Origin: Baffinella frigidus
Lineage: Eukaryota > Cryptophyceae > Cryptomonadales > Baffinellaceae
Assembly: GCA_026770585.1 (NCBI GenBank)
Contig: MU646565.1
Location: forward strand, 335,997-346,996
Length of the DNA stretch: 11,000 bases
Reading direction: 5' to 3'
Shown: piece by piece, positions 1-6,269 of the stretch
How positions within the stretch are numbered: position 1 is the first letter of the stretch
Layout of the letters: each line of letters begins with the position of its first letter
Notes under the pieces: generated by a model
Database searches by the model: none
Told to the model about the DNA's origin: nothing
Seen by the model: the letters and a program-made list of their open reading frames with translations, nothing else
Translations under genes and position numbers: made by a program

Positions 1-290
1 AAACCCCAAACCCCAGAACCAGCCCATCCCCTAAACGCCTAAACCCCAAACACCAGAACCAGCCCATCCCCTAAACGCCTAAACCCCAAACCCCAAACCC
101 CAAACCCCAAACCCCAAACCCCAAACCCCAAACCCCAAACCCCAAACCCCAAACCCCAAACCATACACCATACACCATACACCATACACCATAAACACCA
201 AACACCAAACACCAAACACCAAACACCACCCTAATCCCTGAACCCTAAACCCTAAACCCTAAACCCGGACCCCAACCCCAAACGCTGCAG
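1..290. repeat. telomere-like heptamer array, C-rich strand
   Basis: The tract is almost entirely 7-bp units, arranged in blocks that each use one variant. A roughly 41-bp unit containing AGAACCAGCCCATCCCC occurs twice (about 1-40 and 42-81). It is followed by CCCCAAA units (about 80-160), CCATACA units (160-193), CCAAACA units (193-228) and canonical CCCTAAA units (240-266). The array leads into the first visible exon through CTGCAG (285-290), whose AG can serve as a 3' splice site, so at least its right end behaves as intron. C-rich repeat reading 5'->3' from the left edge is also the orientation expected at a left chromosome end, but the embedded exons argue for interstitial repeat. Confidence 0.9.
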
Positions 291-1472
291 GGTGAACAGG
301 AAGCTGATAGAGGCGATGCTGCACCAGAAGGGACACATGCTCGACTGCGTCGAAAACGGCGAGGAGGCGGTACCAAGGGTGCAGGGTTCAGAGTTCAGGG
401 TCAAGGGTGCAGGGTGCACGGTTCAGGGTGAAGGGTGAAGGGTGCACGGTTCAGGGTGAAGGGTGAAGGGTGAAGGGTGAAGGGTGCAGGTTGAAGGGTT
501 CAGGGACACATGCTCGACTGTGTCGAAAACGGTGAGGAGGCGGTACAGAGAGGTTGATAATTTATCGCCAAACAATCAGCGTCAGTGCCGTACATGCAAC
601 GCATTATGCCATTTACTGTACCCCGTGTCGGCCGCTCATACGAGCATTTTTCGTAACTCCACATCCTACAGAGGCGGTGCAAAGGGGTTAGGAGTCAGGG
701 CTCAGGGCTCAGCGTTCAGGGTTCAGGGTTCAGGGTTCAGGGTTCCGTGACACATGCTCGGCTGGGTCGAAAACGGCGAGGAGGCGGTACTCCCTAAATC
801 CCTCAACCATTCAACACTAAACACGAAACACGAAACCCTAAACACGAAACCCTAAACCCTGATCCCCAAACCCCAAACCCCAAACCCCACACCCCAAGGT
901 GGCGAAGACAAGCACGATCGAGTACGACCTAGTGCTCATGGACTGCAACATGCCCATCATGGACGGCTGGCAGGTCACCCCCCTAAACCCACGCCCCAAC
1001 CCCCAACCGCAACCCCCAACCTCCAACCCCCAAAATATGAACTCTAAAAAAACCTGAACAGGCGACCGAGAAGATCCGGCAGCGTCGGGGGCTGAACGGC
1101 TCGGTACCGATCGTCGCGGTGACGGCGAACGCGATGAAGGGCGATCGCGACAAGTGCATCCAGGCCGGGATGGACGACTACATCTCAAAGCCGGTCAATC
1201 CCTAAACCCTAAACCCTAACCCTAAACCCTAACCCTTAAACCCTGAACCCTAACCCCTAAACCCTAACCCCTAAACCCTAAACCCTACACCCCACACCCT
1301 AACCCCTAAACCCTAAACCTTTACACAGTTCAACCGACAAACCCTCTACGAAATCGTCGCGAAGTGGACCATGGTCGAAATCGTCGCGGGTGACTCGAAA
1401 CAGCTCTCTCCTGCCCCGTGGGGTATGCAAAACCCAACCCCTGCAACATGCACCCTGCACCCTGAACCCTGA
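291..1472 (+). CDS. response-regulator receiver (REC) domain protein, split by repeat introns, 5'-partial
   Basis: Four exons give one continuous REC domain when joined at GT-AG sites. Exon 291-369 ([10 protein letters not shown], then [13 protein letters not shown]) is helix 1 and strand 2. Exon 899-973 ([25 protein letters not shown]) carries the phospho-acceptor Asp at codon 941-943. Exon 1062-1193 ([31 protein letters not shown]) carries the conserved Thr (1122-1124) and Lys (1188-1190). Exon 4 starts at 1329 ([13 protein letters not shown]), the last helix. No exon has a frameshift or stop. The N-terminal Asp/Glu pair of the acidic pocket must lie in an exon left of the window. Introns 2 and 3 are phase 0. 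Exon 4 either reads to a TGA at 1470-1472 inside repeat or is spliced at GTATGC (from 1423). REC domains accept phosphate from a histidine kinase or HPt protein; the CNMPIMDG style suits a hybrid histidine kinase receiver, which is an inference. No kinase sequence is visible. Confidence 0.87.
504..542 (+). pseudogene. partial duplicate of REC exon 1 (second copy)
   Basis: This repeats the last 13 codons of exon 1 with only synonymous changes (TGC to TGT and GGC to GGT) and encodes [13 protein letters not shown]. It is preceded by TTCAG (acceptor-like, ending 503) and followed by GTACAG (donor-like, from 543). It keeps an open frame and plausible splice sites but lacks the first half of exon 1, so on its own it could not complete the REC fold. 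It may be an unused relic or an alternative exon. Confidence 0.75.
748..786 (+). pseudogene. degenerate duplicate of REC exon 1 (third copy)
   Basis: In the exon 1 frame this copy starts with TGA in place of the Gly codon, then reads [12 protein letters not shown], so it has two non-synonymous changes (Asp to Gly, Cys to Trp). It is followed by GTACTC (from 787) as in the other copies, but no AG acceptor sits directly before it. With the in-frame stop it looks like a decayed copy. Confidence 0.7.
974..1061 (+). other. intron 2 of the REC gene (88 bp, C-rich heptamer-like)
   Basis: The donor is CAG|GTCACC and the acceptor is GAACAG ending at 1061. The interior is a run of CCCCCAA-type units with a short A-rich stretch before the acceptor. 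Removing it joins Trp-Gln of exon 2 to Ala-Thr-Glu-Lys of exon 3 in phase 0, the normal REC continuation after the MDG motif. Confidence 0.82.
1194..1328 (+). other. intron 3 of the REC gene (135 bp of CCCTAAA/CCCTAAC)
   Basis: The donor is CCG|GTCAAT and the acceptor is TTTACACAG ending at 1328. Practically the whole intron is CCCTAAA, CCCTAAC and CCCCTAA repeat. Several CTAAC words resemble branch-point sequence. Its removal joins YISKP to FNRQTLYEI in phase 0, which gives the usual Lys-Pro-Phe end of a receiver domain. Confidence 0.83.
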
Positions 1473-1503
1473 ACCCTGAGCCCTGAACCCTGAGCCATGA
1501 GCC

Positions 1504-1556
<53 letters not shown>

Positions 1557-1611
1557 ACCTTAAACCCTGAATCCTGAACCCTGAACCCTGAACCCTGAAC
1601 CCTGAACCGGG
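1425..1611. repeat. degenerate heptamer array (CCCTGAA, CCCTCAA)
   Basis: C-rich heptamers follow the REC exon. CCCTGAA units run to about 1500, CCCTCAA units from 1501 to 1558, then CCCTGAA again to about 1608. The tract is either the next intron of the REC gene (a GTATGC donor-like word starts at 1423) or its 3' region, since the open frame from exon 4 meets TGA at 1470-1472 inside it. Confidence 0.85.
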
Positions 1612-2277
1612 GGAAAGTGTACATTTGCCTAAAGTAGATTGCGGCAGTTGAGACGAGAAACACGCCAGGAGGCTTCATCCGGGAACTTGTTTCATTTAAA
1701 AGAAAATGGCCTAACAAACTGGATTGTGGCCCTAATTGAATTTACTTAGGGCCCTAATCAACCTTCGTCCAACTCCTATAAACAAATAGGGGATCATTTT
1801 ATTTTGAATTAAACATGTGCCCGGATGAGGCTGCACCCTCGTTTCGTAGAGCGGTTTCACATCTTTTGGCCACGCAACGAATGAACCAATGGCACACGTC
1901 GACGGTTTAGTACCAGCATCGTCAACGTTTGCCACTGATTTCATCCCGGACCTGAATAGATTTAATTTCGGGAACTGTCCATGTAAAAGATTTATAGCAC
2001 ACACCCAGCTATTCTAAAGCCCCAAAAGTACGAAATGGCTCAAACGCCAAGCCAAATCTGAAAATAAATGTATGCAGGAACGCGAAGAGATTCAGTTATT
2101 TGCGTGGCCAACAGACGCGACAACCGCTCTAGCCAGAGACCCACCAACCCGAACGGGATGAGCAAATCGACCATTTTCGATTTTCGATTTGCATGGCAAA
2201 ATGGCTCCACGGACGCCGGAATCCGGCGGCCTCGAAGGGAAATACGTGACCTCACATTCGACGATTTGCTCAGGCGT
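1612..2277. other. unassigned, moderately AT-rich stretch
   Basis: I see no recognisable coding region, tRNA or terminal repeat here. Base composition drops to a more even AT/GC mix than the surrounding arrays. Short ORFs on both strands resemble no family I know. GGGCCCTAA words around 1748 recall the centre of the palindromic elements further right, but no full element can be drawn. Confidence 0.5.
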
Positions 2278-2400
2278 TACAGGGGTACCTCACTCATAAG
2301 AAGCGCCCACCCCCCTAGGATCAACTTAGGGCCCTAGGCATGGGCCTACAGTAGGGTCCTAGGGGGGGGGGGGGGTTCTTATGAGCGAGGTACCCCTGTA
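2278..2400. mobile_element. TA-flanked palindromic MITE-like element, copy 1
   Basis: Ends are inverted repeats starting CAGGGGTACCTC and continuing through CTCATAAGAA. Each end is flanked by TA (2278-2279 and 2399-2400). The centre has CCTAGG and GGGCCCTA palindromes and a long G run (about 2362-2375). There is no ORF of its own; readthrough gives the meaningless peptide YRGTSLIR. A TA target with short palindromic bodies resembles non-autonomous Tc1/mariner-type elements, but the assignment is by structure only. Confidence 0.85.
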
Positions 2401-2685
2401 CCACACAGCGGACTTCGAAGGGATTTCAGCAGACTCCGCAGGGATTTCGACTAACCCCAAGCGACAAGATCCAGGACCCTACGGTAGGCAACTCGTAGGG
2501 ACATAGGGGGAGTCCCTCCAGATGAGGTAACGGAAAGGTGGCCCGATTTGGGTCCCCCTGTGGTGCATCGTGTGGGGCATGGGGGAAGCATGGTATGCAA
2601 CCTTGAACCCTAAAACAAAACATGAGTCCTGAACCCCAAACCCTCAAACCCTCAACCCCTAAACCGTCAACCCTACACCCTGCAG
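2401..2685. other. unassigned stretch ending in a short heptamer tract
   Basis: Positions 2401-2600 show no recognised gene. From about 2602 to 2684 there are degenerate C-rich heptamers (CCCTAAA, CCCTCAA, CCCTACA) ending in CCCTGCAG. That layout is the same as the sequence just before the first REC exon. Confidence 0.55.
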
Positions 2686-2788
2686 GTGGCTCGCCCCGAG
2701 ACGCGCGGACTACGAGCGAGGGGTAGAGGTCTTATCCGGCCAACCGCGGACTGATCTTGTGGTTGCCTGCAAGGCCAAAGTCAATTAG
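2686..2788 (+). CDS. candidate terminal exon after a heptamer tract (unidentified)
   Basis: After the acceptor-like CCCTGCAG ending at 2685, one frame from 2687 reads 33 codons (WLAPRRADYERG, VEVLSGQPRTDLVV, ACKAKVN) to TAG at 2786-2788. The context matches the REC exons, and the peptide is mixed-composition rather than low complexity. Its phase does not fit the most obvious exon 4 donor, and I recognise no domain. It could be chance. Confidence 0.22.
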
Positions 2789-2890
2789 GTGTGGGCATTC
2801 CCGGCAACTTACCGATGTCGAGGAAAAATAATAGAAAGACGCAGGGCGTAAAATGACGAAAGCTCTCCCGCGTAGCACCCTCGGAGTTCC

Positions 2891-3000
2891 GACTCTCCAA
2901 ATTCCACTGCAGAATCACAACTTCTGGCAGAACTTCTGTACGGCGGTTGTTCGGACGGTGAAATTTGGAGAGTCGTCCGAACAGCCGCCTTAGAGAAGTT
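2891..3000. repeat. interleaved inverted repeats
   Basis: Arms 2891-2909 and 2956-2974 (around GACTCTCCAAATT) match at 17 of 19 positions. Arms 2931-2956 and 2975-3000 (around GGCGGTTGTTCGGAC) match at 23 of 26. The two pairs overlap, so they form alternative hairpins rather than one nested stem. Further GTCCGAAC and GACTCTC words recur at about 3149-3176. Confidence 0.75.
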
Positions 3001-3048
3001 CCGATAGAGCAATGACTCCAGAGGAGGTCCGATAGATCAATGGCTCCA
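3000..3048. repeat. 28-bp tandem duplication
   Basis: A 21-bp core beginning TCCGATAGA and ending GGCTCCA or GACTCCA occurs at 3000-3020 and 3028-3048 with two differences. It abuts the right arm of the preceding hairpin. Confidence 0.8.
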
Positions 3049-3063
3049 ACGTCATCCCGGGGC

Positions 3064-3118
3064 TACCTTCATCAGTCAACTGCCGAGGCTCGTCACCTGT
3101 CCGACCGATGCTCACAGG
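3064..3118. repeat. dispersed repeat R1, left copy
   Basis: About 55 bp from TACCTTCATCAGTCAACTGC to CTCACAGG. It matches 5725-5780 closely, and part of it (GAGGCTC, CACCTGTCCGA) is the arm sequence of the foldback hairpins at 8413-8482 and 10119-10163. This suggests a dispersed element family with a palindromic core. Confidence 0.8.
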
Positions 3119-3402
3119 TGGGCTGGTCCTGGCACCCCCGGAGGTTCGACTCTCAAGAAGCGTCCGAACGTCCGCCTTCCACACGAGAAAGCTAGAGGGG
3201 CCTATTCAAAACTGTTGTATTTTACAAGTGGGCATTTGTGTAGTAACTTTCGTGAGGTTGGTCGCGTAACTGGGCGAAATTAGTCCAGGCACGAGGTTGG
3301 TTACGTTATCCTGGTACAAAATTTTACAACCCCACATGTAGATAGGATCCTCCAGCATTCTCGAGTGGTTAGAGAAGTGTGCGGACAACGAGGAAGATCG
3401 AT
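3119..3402. other. unassigned stretch
   Basis: No gene is recognisable. A GGTTCGACTC word at about 3143 resembles a tRNA B box, but no T-stem or cloverleaf can be built around it. Short ORFs have no recognisable features. Confidence 0.5.
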
Positions 3403-3505
3403 ATCCCTGAAGTGGCGAGTAGGCTCATACGCCCTATCATAGGGCCCTAGGACCTGCCTACGACCTCTTTGGGGTCAACTTTGACCCCATCGCCACTGAA
3501 GGGAT
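3403..3505. repeat. foldback structure with inner perfect palindrome
   Basis: The outer arms, ATCCCTGAAGTGGCGA (3403-3418) and the complement within 3489-3505, pair with two mismatches. Inside lies a perfect hairpin at 3471-3488 (GGGGTCAA, two bases, TTGACCCC) and a CATAGGGCCCTAGG palindrome at about 3438-3451. It is probably a small foldback element; no target-site duplication was established. Confidence 0.65.
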
Positions 3506-3573
3506 GGGGCTACCGGGAAAAGGGAATTCAAACGCCCATGAAGCTCGTTGTCCCGACCAGTTGGGTGTGAATA

Positions 3574-3604
3574 AGGAACGCTCTCTCTGTGAGGACGCAC
3601 CCTA
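3574..3604. repeat. 31-bp direct repeat, left copy
   Basis: Identical over 31 bp to 4069-4099 (begins AGGAACGC, ends GCACCCTA). Its last two bases are the TA that flanks the mobile element at 3603-4067. Confidence 0.92.
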
Positions 3605-4067
3605 CAGGGGTACCTCGTTCTGAAGGAACCGGAGATCTGAAAACGCCCGCCCTCCGTCCCTTAATTATTAAGGAACTCCGTGGAAACGCCCGCCCTCCTT
3701 TTCTTATTTATTAAGGAATTCCGTGGAAACGCCCGCCCTCCGTTCCTTAAATATTAAGGAACTGTTTGCCCGAAACGTGAAGTACCTCAGCAAATTTTGG
3801 GATTTTTCAGGGTTTTGAGGTCCCTACCACCGATCTTTGAGGGTTTCGATGTTCCTACCACTCATCCTCCCAAGGATTTGACGAAATTCGACCTTCCTTT
3901 TCTTGTTTATTACGAAACTCCGTGGAAACACCCGCCCTCCGTTTCTTAATTATTAAGGAACTCAGTGGGAACGCCCGCCCTCCGTTCCTCATTTATTAAG
4001 GAACTCAGACACCAAAAACGCCCTGTTCCTTATGGCAACCGTTCCTTATAGTTGAGGTACCCCTGTA
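3603..4067. mobile_element. TA-flanked element with 43-bp hairpin repeats
   Basis: Both ends carry CAGGGGTACCTC-type inverted repeats next to TA (3603-3604 and 4066-4067), like the small palindromic elements in this window but 465 bp long. The interior has 43-bp direct units anchored on AACGCCCGCCCTCC at 3641, 3684 and 3727, and again at 3926 and 3969. Each unit contains an imperfect palindrome (TTCCTTAA / TTAAGGAA) and most end CTCCGTGG or CTCAGTGG. A ~115-bp unique spacer (about 3770-3885) separates the two blocks. No ORF is supported, so it is non-autonomous. Confidence 0.82.
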
Positions 4068-4068
4068 G

Positions 4069-4099
4069 AGGAACGCTCTCTCTGTGAGGACGCACCCTA
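4069..4099. repeat. 31-bp direct repeat, right copy
   Basis: Exact copy of 3574-3604. In this copy the final TA is followed directly by GAACGTG, so it resembles an unoccupied insertion site. Confidence 0.92.
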
Positions 4100-4152
4100 G
4101 AACGTGCCCACGTCGGGCGGTGCGAGACTCCCTTCATGTTCGCATCAGGCTG

Positions 4153-4270
4153 TACAGGGGTACCTCGCTCATACAAAAGCGCCTCCCGCCTAGGACCACC
4201 ATAGGGCCCTAGGCATAGTCCTGCTGTAGGGCCCTGGGGGGGCGGTTTCTCATGAGCAAGGTACCCCTGA
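4153..4270. mobile_element. TA-flanked palindromic MITE-like element, copy 2
   Basis: Left end TACAGGGGTACCTCGCTCAT at 4153. The right end is the complement, finishing CCCCTG at 4269. The body includes GGGCCCTAGG and a G run before GCGGTTTCT. The left flank has TA while the right flank reads AT, so the duplication has decayed or shifted. No coding content. Confidence 0.83.
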
Positions 4271-4287
4271 TGGCTTCTCTCACCGCC

Positions 4288-4328
4288 CGAGGCGGGCCCA
4301 TCCCTAGCTAGGGGATGGGCCCGCCTCG
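4288..4328. repeat. near-perfect 41-bp palindrome
   Basis: Arms CGAGGCGGGCCCATCCCTA (4288-4306) and its complement (4309-4328) pair with one extra base and a two-base loop. It is very GC-rich and would form a strong hairpin on either strand. It sits between two palindromic elements and could be a fragment of another one. Confidence 0.85.
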
Positions 4329-4364
4329 AAGGACGCCTCGGGGTTCCTGAAGCGAGCCCGTCCC

Positions 4365-4510
4365 TACAGGGGTACTTCGCTCATAAGAAACCGCACCCCC
4401 CTAGGCCCCTACAGTAGGTCTATGCCTAGGGCCCTAGGGTGGTCCTAGGGAGGACCCTAGGGAGGTCCTTCTAGGGAGGAGGGCGCTTTCTTTCTGACCG
4501 CTTGGTTAAT
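4365..4510. mobile_element. palindromic MITE-like element, copy 3, right end degraded
   Basis: The left end TACAGGGGTACTTCGCTCAT (one change from the others) is clear at 4365-4384. The right end reads GGCGCTTTCTTTCTGACCGC, a decayed form of GGCGGTTTCTTATGAGCG, and the last GGTACCCCTG is missing. Internal CTAGGGAGGACC units are repeated. It ends where the long TTTAGGG-like array begins, so the array may have truncated it. Confidence 0.7.
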
Positions 4511-5331
4511 AGGGGCTTGGGGGTTCGGGTTTGGGGTGTGGGGTCTAGGAATTCGGGTTTGGGGTTTAGGGGTTCGGGTTTCGGGATTCGCGACTCGGGA
4601 ATCGGGATTCGTTTCGGGTTCAGGGTTTAGGGTTTAGGGTTTAGGGTTTAGGGCTTAGGGTTTAGGTTTTAGATTTTTAGGGTTTAGGGTTTGGGGTCTA
4701 GAGTCTAGGGTTTAGGGTTTCGGGTTTCGGGTTGAGGGTTTAGAGTCAAGGGTCTAGTGTTTGGGGCTTGGGGGTATGGGATAAGGGTTGACGGATTAGT
4801 GTCTAGGGTTTAGTGGTGGGGTTTTGAGGTTTAGGGAGCAGGGCTTAAGGATCAGGGTTTAGAGTTTAGAATCTAGGGATCAAGATTTAGTGTTTGGGGT
4901 TTAGGGTCTAGGGCCTAGGGCCTAGGGTTTAGGGTTTCGGGTTTAGGGTTTAGGGTTTAGGGTTCAGGGTTTAGGGTTTAGGGATTCGGATTGAGGGCTG
5001 AGGGTTTGGGGTTGAGGGTGTGGGTTGAGGGTTTAGGGTTAAGGGTTAAGGGTTAACGGTTAACGGTTAACGGTTAAGGGTTAAGTGTCTAGGGTTTATG
5101 GTCCAAGGTTCAAGGTTTAAGGCGTAGGGGTCAGGGTTTAGTGTTGATGGTTTGTTGTTTGGTGTTTCGTGTTTAGGGGTTAGGTTTTAGGGTTTATGGC
5201 TGAGGGTTTAGGATTTAGGGTTTAGGGTCTAGTGTCCATGTTTTGGAGCTGAGGGCTGAGGGCTTAGGGATCAGGGTTTAGGGTTTAGGGTCTACGGTTT
5301 AGGGTTTAGGGTTCAGGGTTTAGGGTCGGGA
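4511..5331. repeat. degenerate TTTAGGG-like array, G-rich strand
   Basis: About 820 bp of G-strand heptamers: TTTAGGG is the commonest unit, with GTTCGGG, GGTTAAC, GTCTAGG and GCTGAGG variants. Short runs of perfect TTTAGGG (4628-4655, 4936-4980) are separated by diverged stretches. The orientation is opposite to the arrays at 1-290 and 1200-1610. No exon-like island is visible inside. Confidence 0.92.
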
Positions 5332-5659
5332 GCCCCGTGAGGGCCGGTTTCACCTACCATAGATTGGCGAGTTCAAGATGTATTATAGTGATGAGGCACT
5401 GCTAGTTGTGAATTCCTGGCTACTTATGACCACTCAGTGGACCTCGCAGATGCTCGACTCTCACAGCGGCGCGCACGCTCGCACCAAAGCACCAAAGCCC
5501 CCGGCTGAAAGCGAGAGTAAGGGTTTCTCGCTCTCTCGCTTTCAGCCTCTCGCTCTCTCGCCCCCATGCTCTCGCCATACTCTCGCGCCTGAGAGAGGAA
5601 AGGAGACGAAAAGGCAGAGAGCGGGGACGCTGGCGCCATTGGCCACGCAGCGAGAGGAT
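5332..5659. other. unassigned stretch with CTCTCG-rich segment
   Basis: Unique sequence to about 5500, then a tract rich in CTCTCGC, CTTTCAG and GAGAG (about 5505-5600) that partly folds on itself. Both strands have overlapping ORFs of 95-140 codons here. Their sequences follow the repeats and show no domain, so I do not call them genes. Confidence 0.5.
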
Positions 5660-6109
5660 GAGACCCCGCTTGGGAGGAAAGATGCCGCAGAGGCCAAGGC
5701 CCGACGCACACGCGAGACCAACGATACCTTCATTAGTCAACTGCCGAGGCGCGTCTTCTGTCCGACCGAGGCTCACAAGGGGAGACGTTGGAGCCATTGA
5801 CCACTGCGCGCAAGGAGACGTTGGAGCCCTTGGCTAGAGAGAGCGGGTTCTCTCGAAAGACCACACGAGCGACAACGAGTCCGTTGGAGCCACTGCTCCA
5901 TATTCGGCGACCGTTGGAGTCGTTGCTCTATATCGGGGAGCAGCTCCGGCAAGGACCCTCCTGGTAGCGCGGGCAAGAATGTCCCCCCGGGCAATGTCCC
6001 CCTGGGCAATGTCACCCCCGACCCTCCGGAACCCAGAACCTCCGGAACCCAAGTACTCGAGCACGTCGGCACGTGCGGACGCGGCCTCTCTCCTCCCAAG
6101 CGGGGTCTC
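5660..6109. repeat. long inverted-repeat island
   Basis: A perfect 19-bp inverted repeat (GAGACCCCGCTTGGGAGGA, 5660-5678, and its complement, 6091-6109) brackets about 450 bp. The flanking similarity extends further inward in degenerate form. Inside are copies of CGTTGGAGCC or close variants (5785-5915), a ~15-bp unit GGGCAATGTCCCCC repeated three times (about 5971-6018), and dispersed repeat R1. Whether this is one mobile element is an inference; no flanking duplication was found. Confidence 0.65.
5725..5780. repeat. dispersed repeat R1, right copy
   Basis: Matches 3064-3118 with about eight differences (TACCTTCATTAGTCAACTGC at the start). Here the CACCTGTCCGA core reads CTTCTGTCCGA. Confidence 0.8.
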
Positions 6110-6195
6110 AGTAGGGGAGGCTCGGGGGGACATCGCCGCCTCCTCCCCTGTCCCGCCTCCGGAACCGACGTGCTCAGGTACGTGGGTTCCGGAGG
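6039..6195. repeat. 31-bp-arm inverted repeat
   Basis: Arms 6039-6069 and 6165-6195 begin CCTCCGGAACCC on their respective strands and match at 28 of 31 positions. They enclose 95 bp. The left part overlaps the larger 5660-6109 structure. A 9-bp unit AAAGGACCT is repeated just to the right (6209-6235). Confidence 0.83.
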
Positions 6196-6269
6196 TCCTA
6201 GGTCCCCGCAAAGGACCTAAAGGACCTAAAGGACCCCGCGGGCCGCGGAGGGTCTGGGGTGACGACGCC

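Larger units (their letters stand above)
370..898 (+). other. intron 1 of the REC gene, with heptamer repeat that switches strand
   Basis: The donor is GTACCA at 370 and the acceptor is CCCCAAG ending at 898. G-rich heptamers (AGGGTGC, AGGGTGA, AGGGTTC) fill about 375-503. A non-repetitive insert lies at about 547-690, G-rich CAGGGTT units follow (about 690-745), and C-rich CCCTAAA and CCCCAAA units run from about 790 to 898. Two partial copies of exon 1 sit inside at 504-542 and 748-786. The intron assignment rests on the REC reading frame being restored exactly across it; no transcript evidence is available. Confidence 0.75.

Noticed and set aside
1-290. Functional chromosome-end telomere
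   Set aside because: The orientation fits a left end, but units are heterogeneous and coding exons follow within 300 bp in the same repeat context. Interstitial or intronic repeat explains it better; raw reads past position 1 would decide.
484-750. 88-codon plus ORF ending in GFRVQG-type repeats
   Set aside because: It runs through exon 1 copy 2 in the wrong frame and through heptamer repeat. The REC frame explains the conserved part, and the rest is translated repeat.
838-1188. 116-codon minus ORF with Arg/Ser-rich sequence
   Set aside because: It lies antisense to the REC exons and heptamer introns. The plus-strand exons carry recognisable catalytic motifs.
1299-1515. Minus ORFs with FRVQGSG repeats
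   Set aside because: Translated C-rich heptamer array antisense to REC exon 4.
2068-2337. 89-codon plus ORF ending YRGTSLIRSAHPP
   Set aside because: Its C-terminus is translated palindromic element, and the upstream part shows no domain or clear codon bias.
3120-3160. tRNA suggested by GGTTCGACTC
   Set aside because: Only about three base pairs of a T-stem form, and no acceptor, D or anticodon stem can be placed upstream.
3641-4010. CRISPR array from the 43-bp repeats
   Set aside because: Units are directly adjacent with no spacers and diverge from one another, and the context is eukaryotic. They are tandem repeats within a mobile element.
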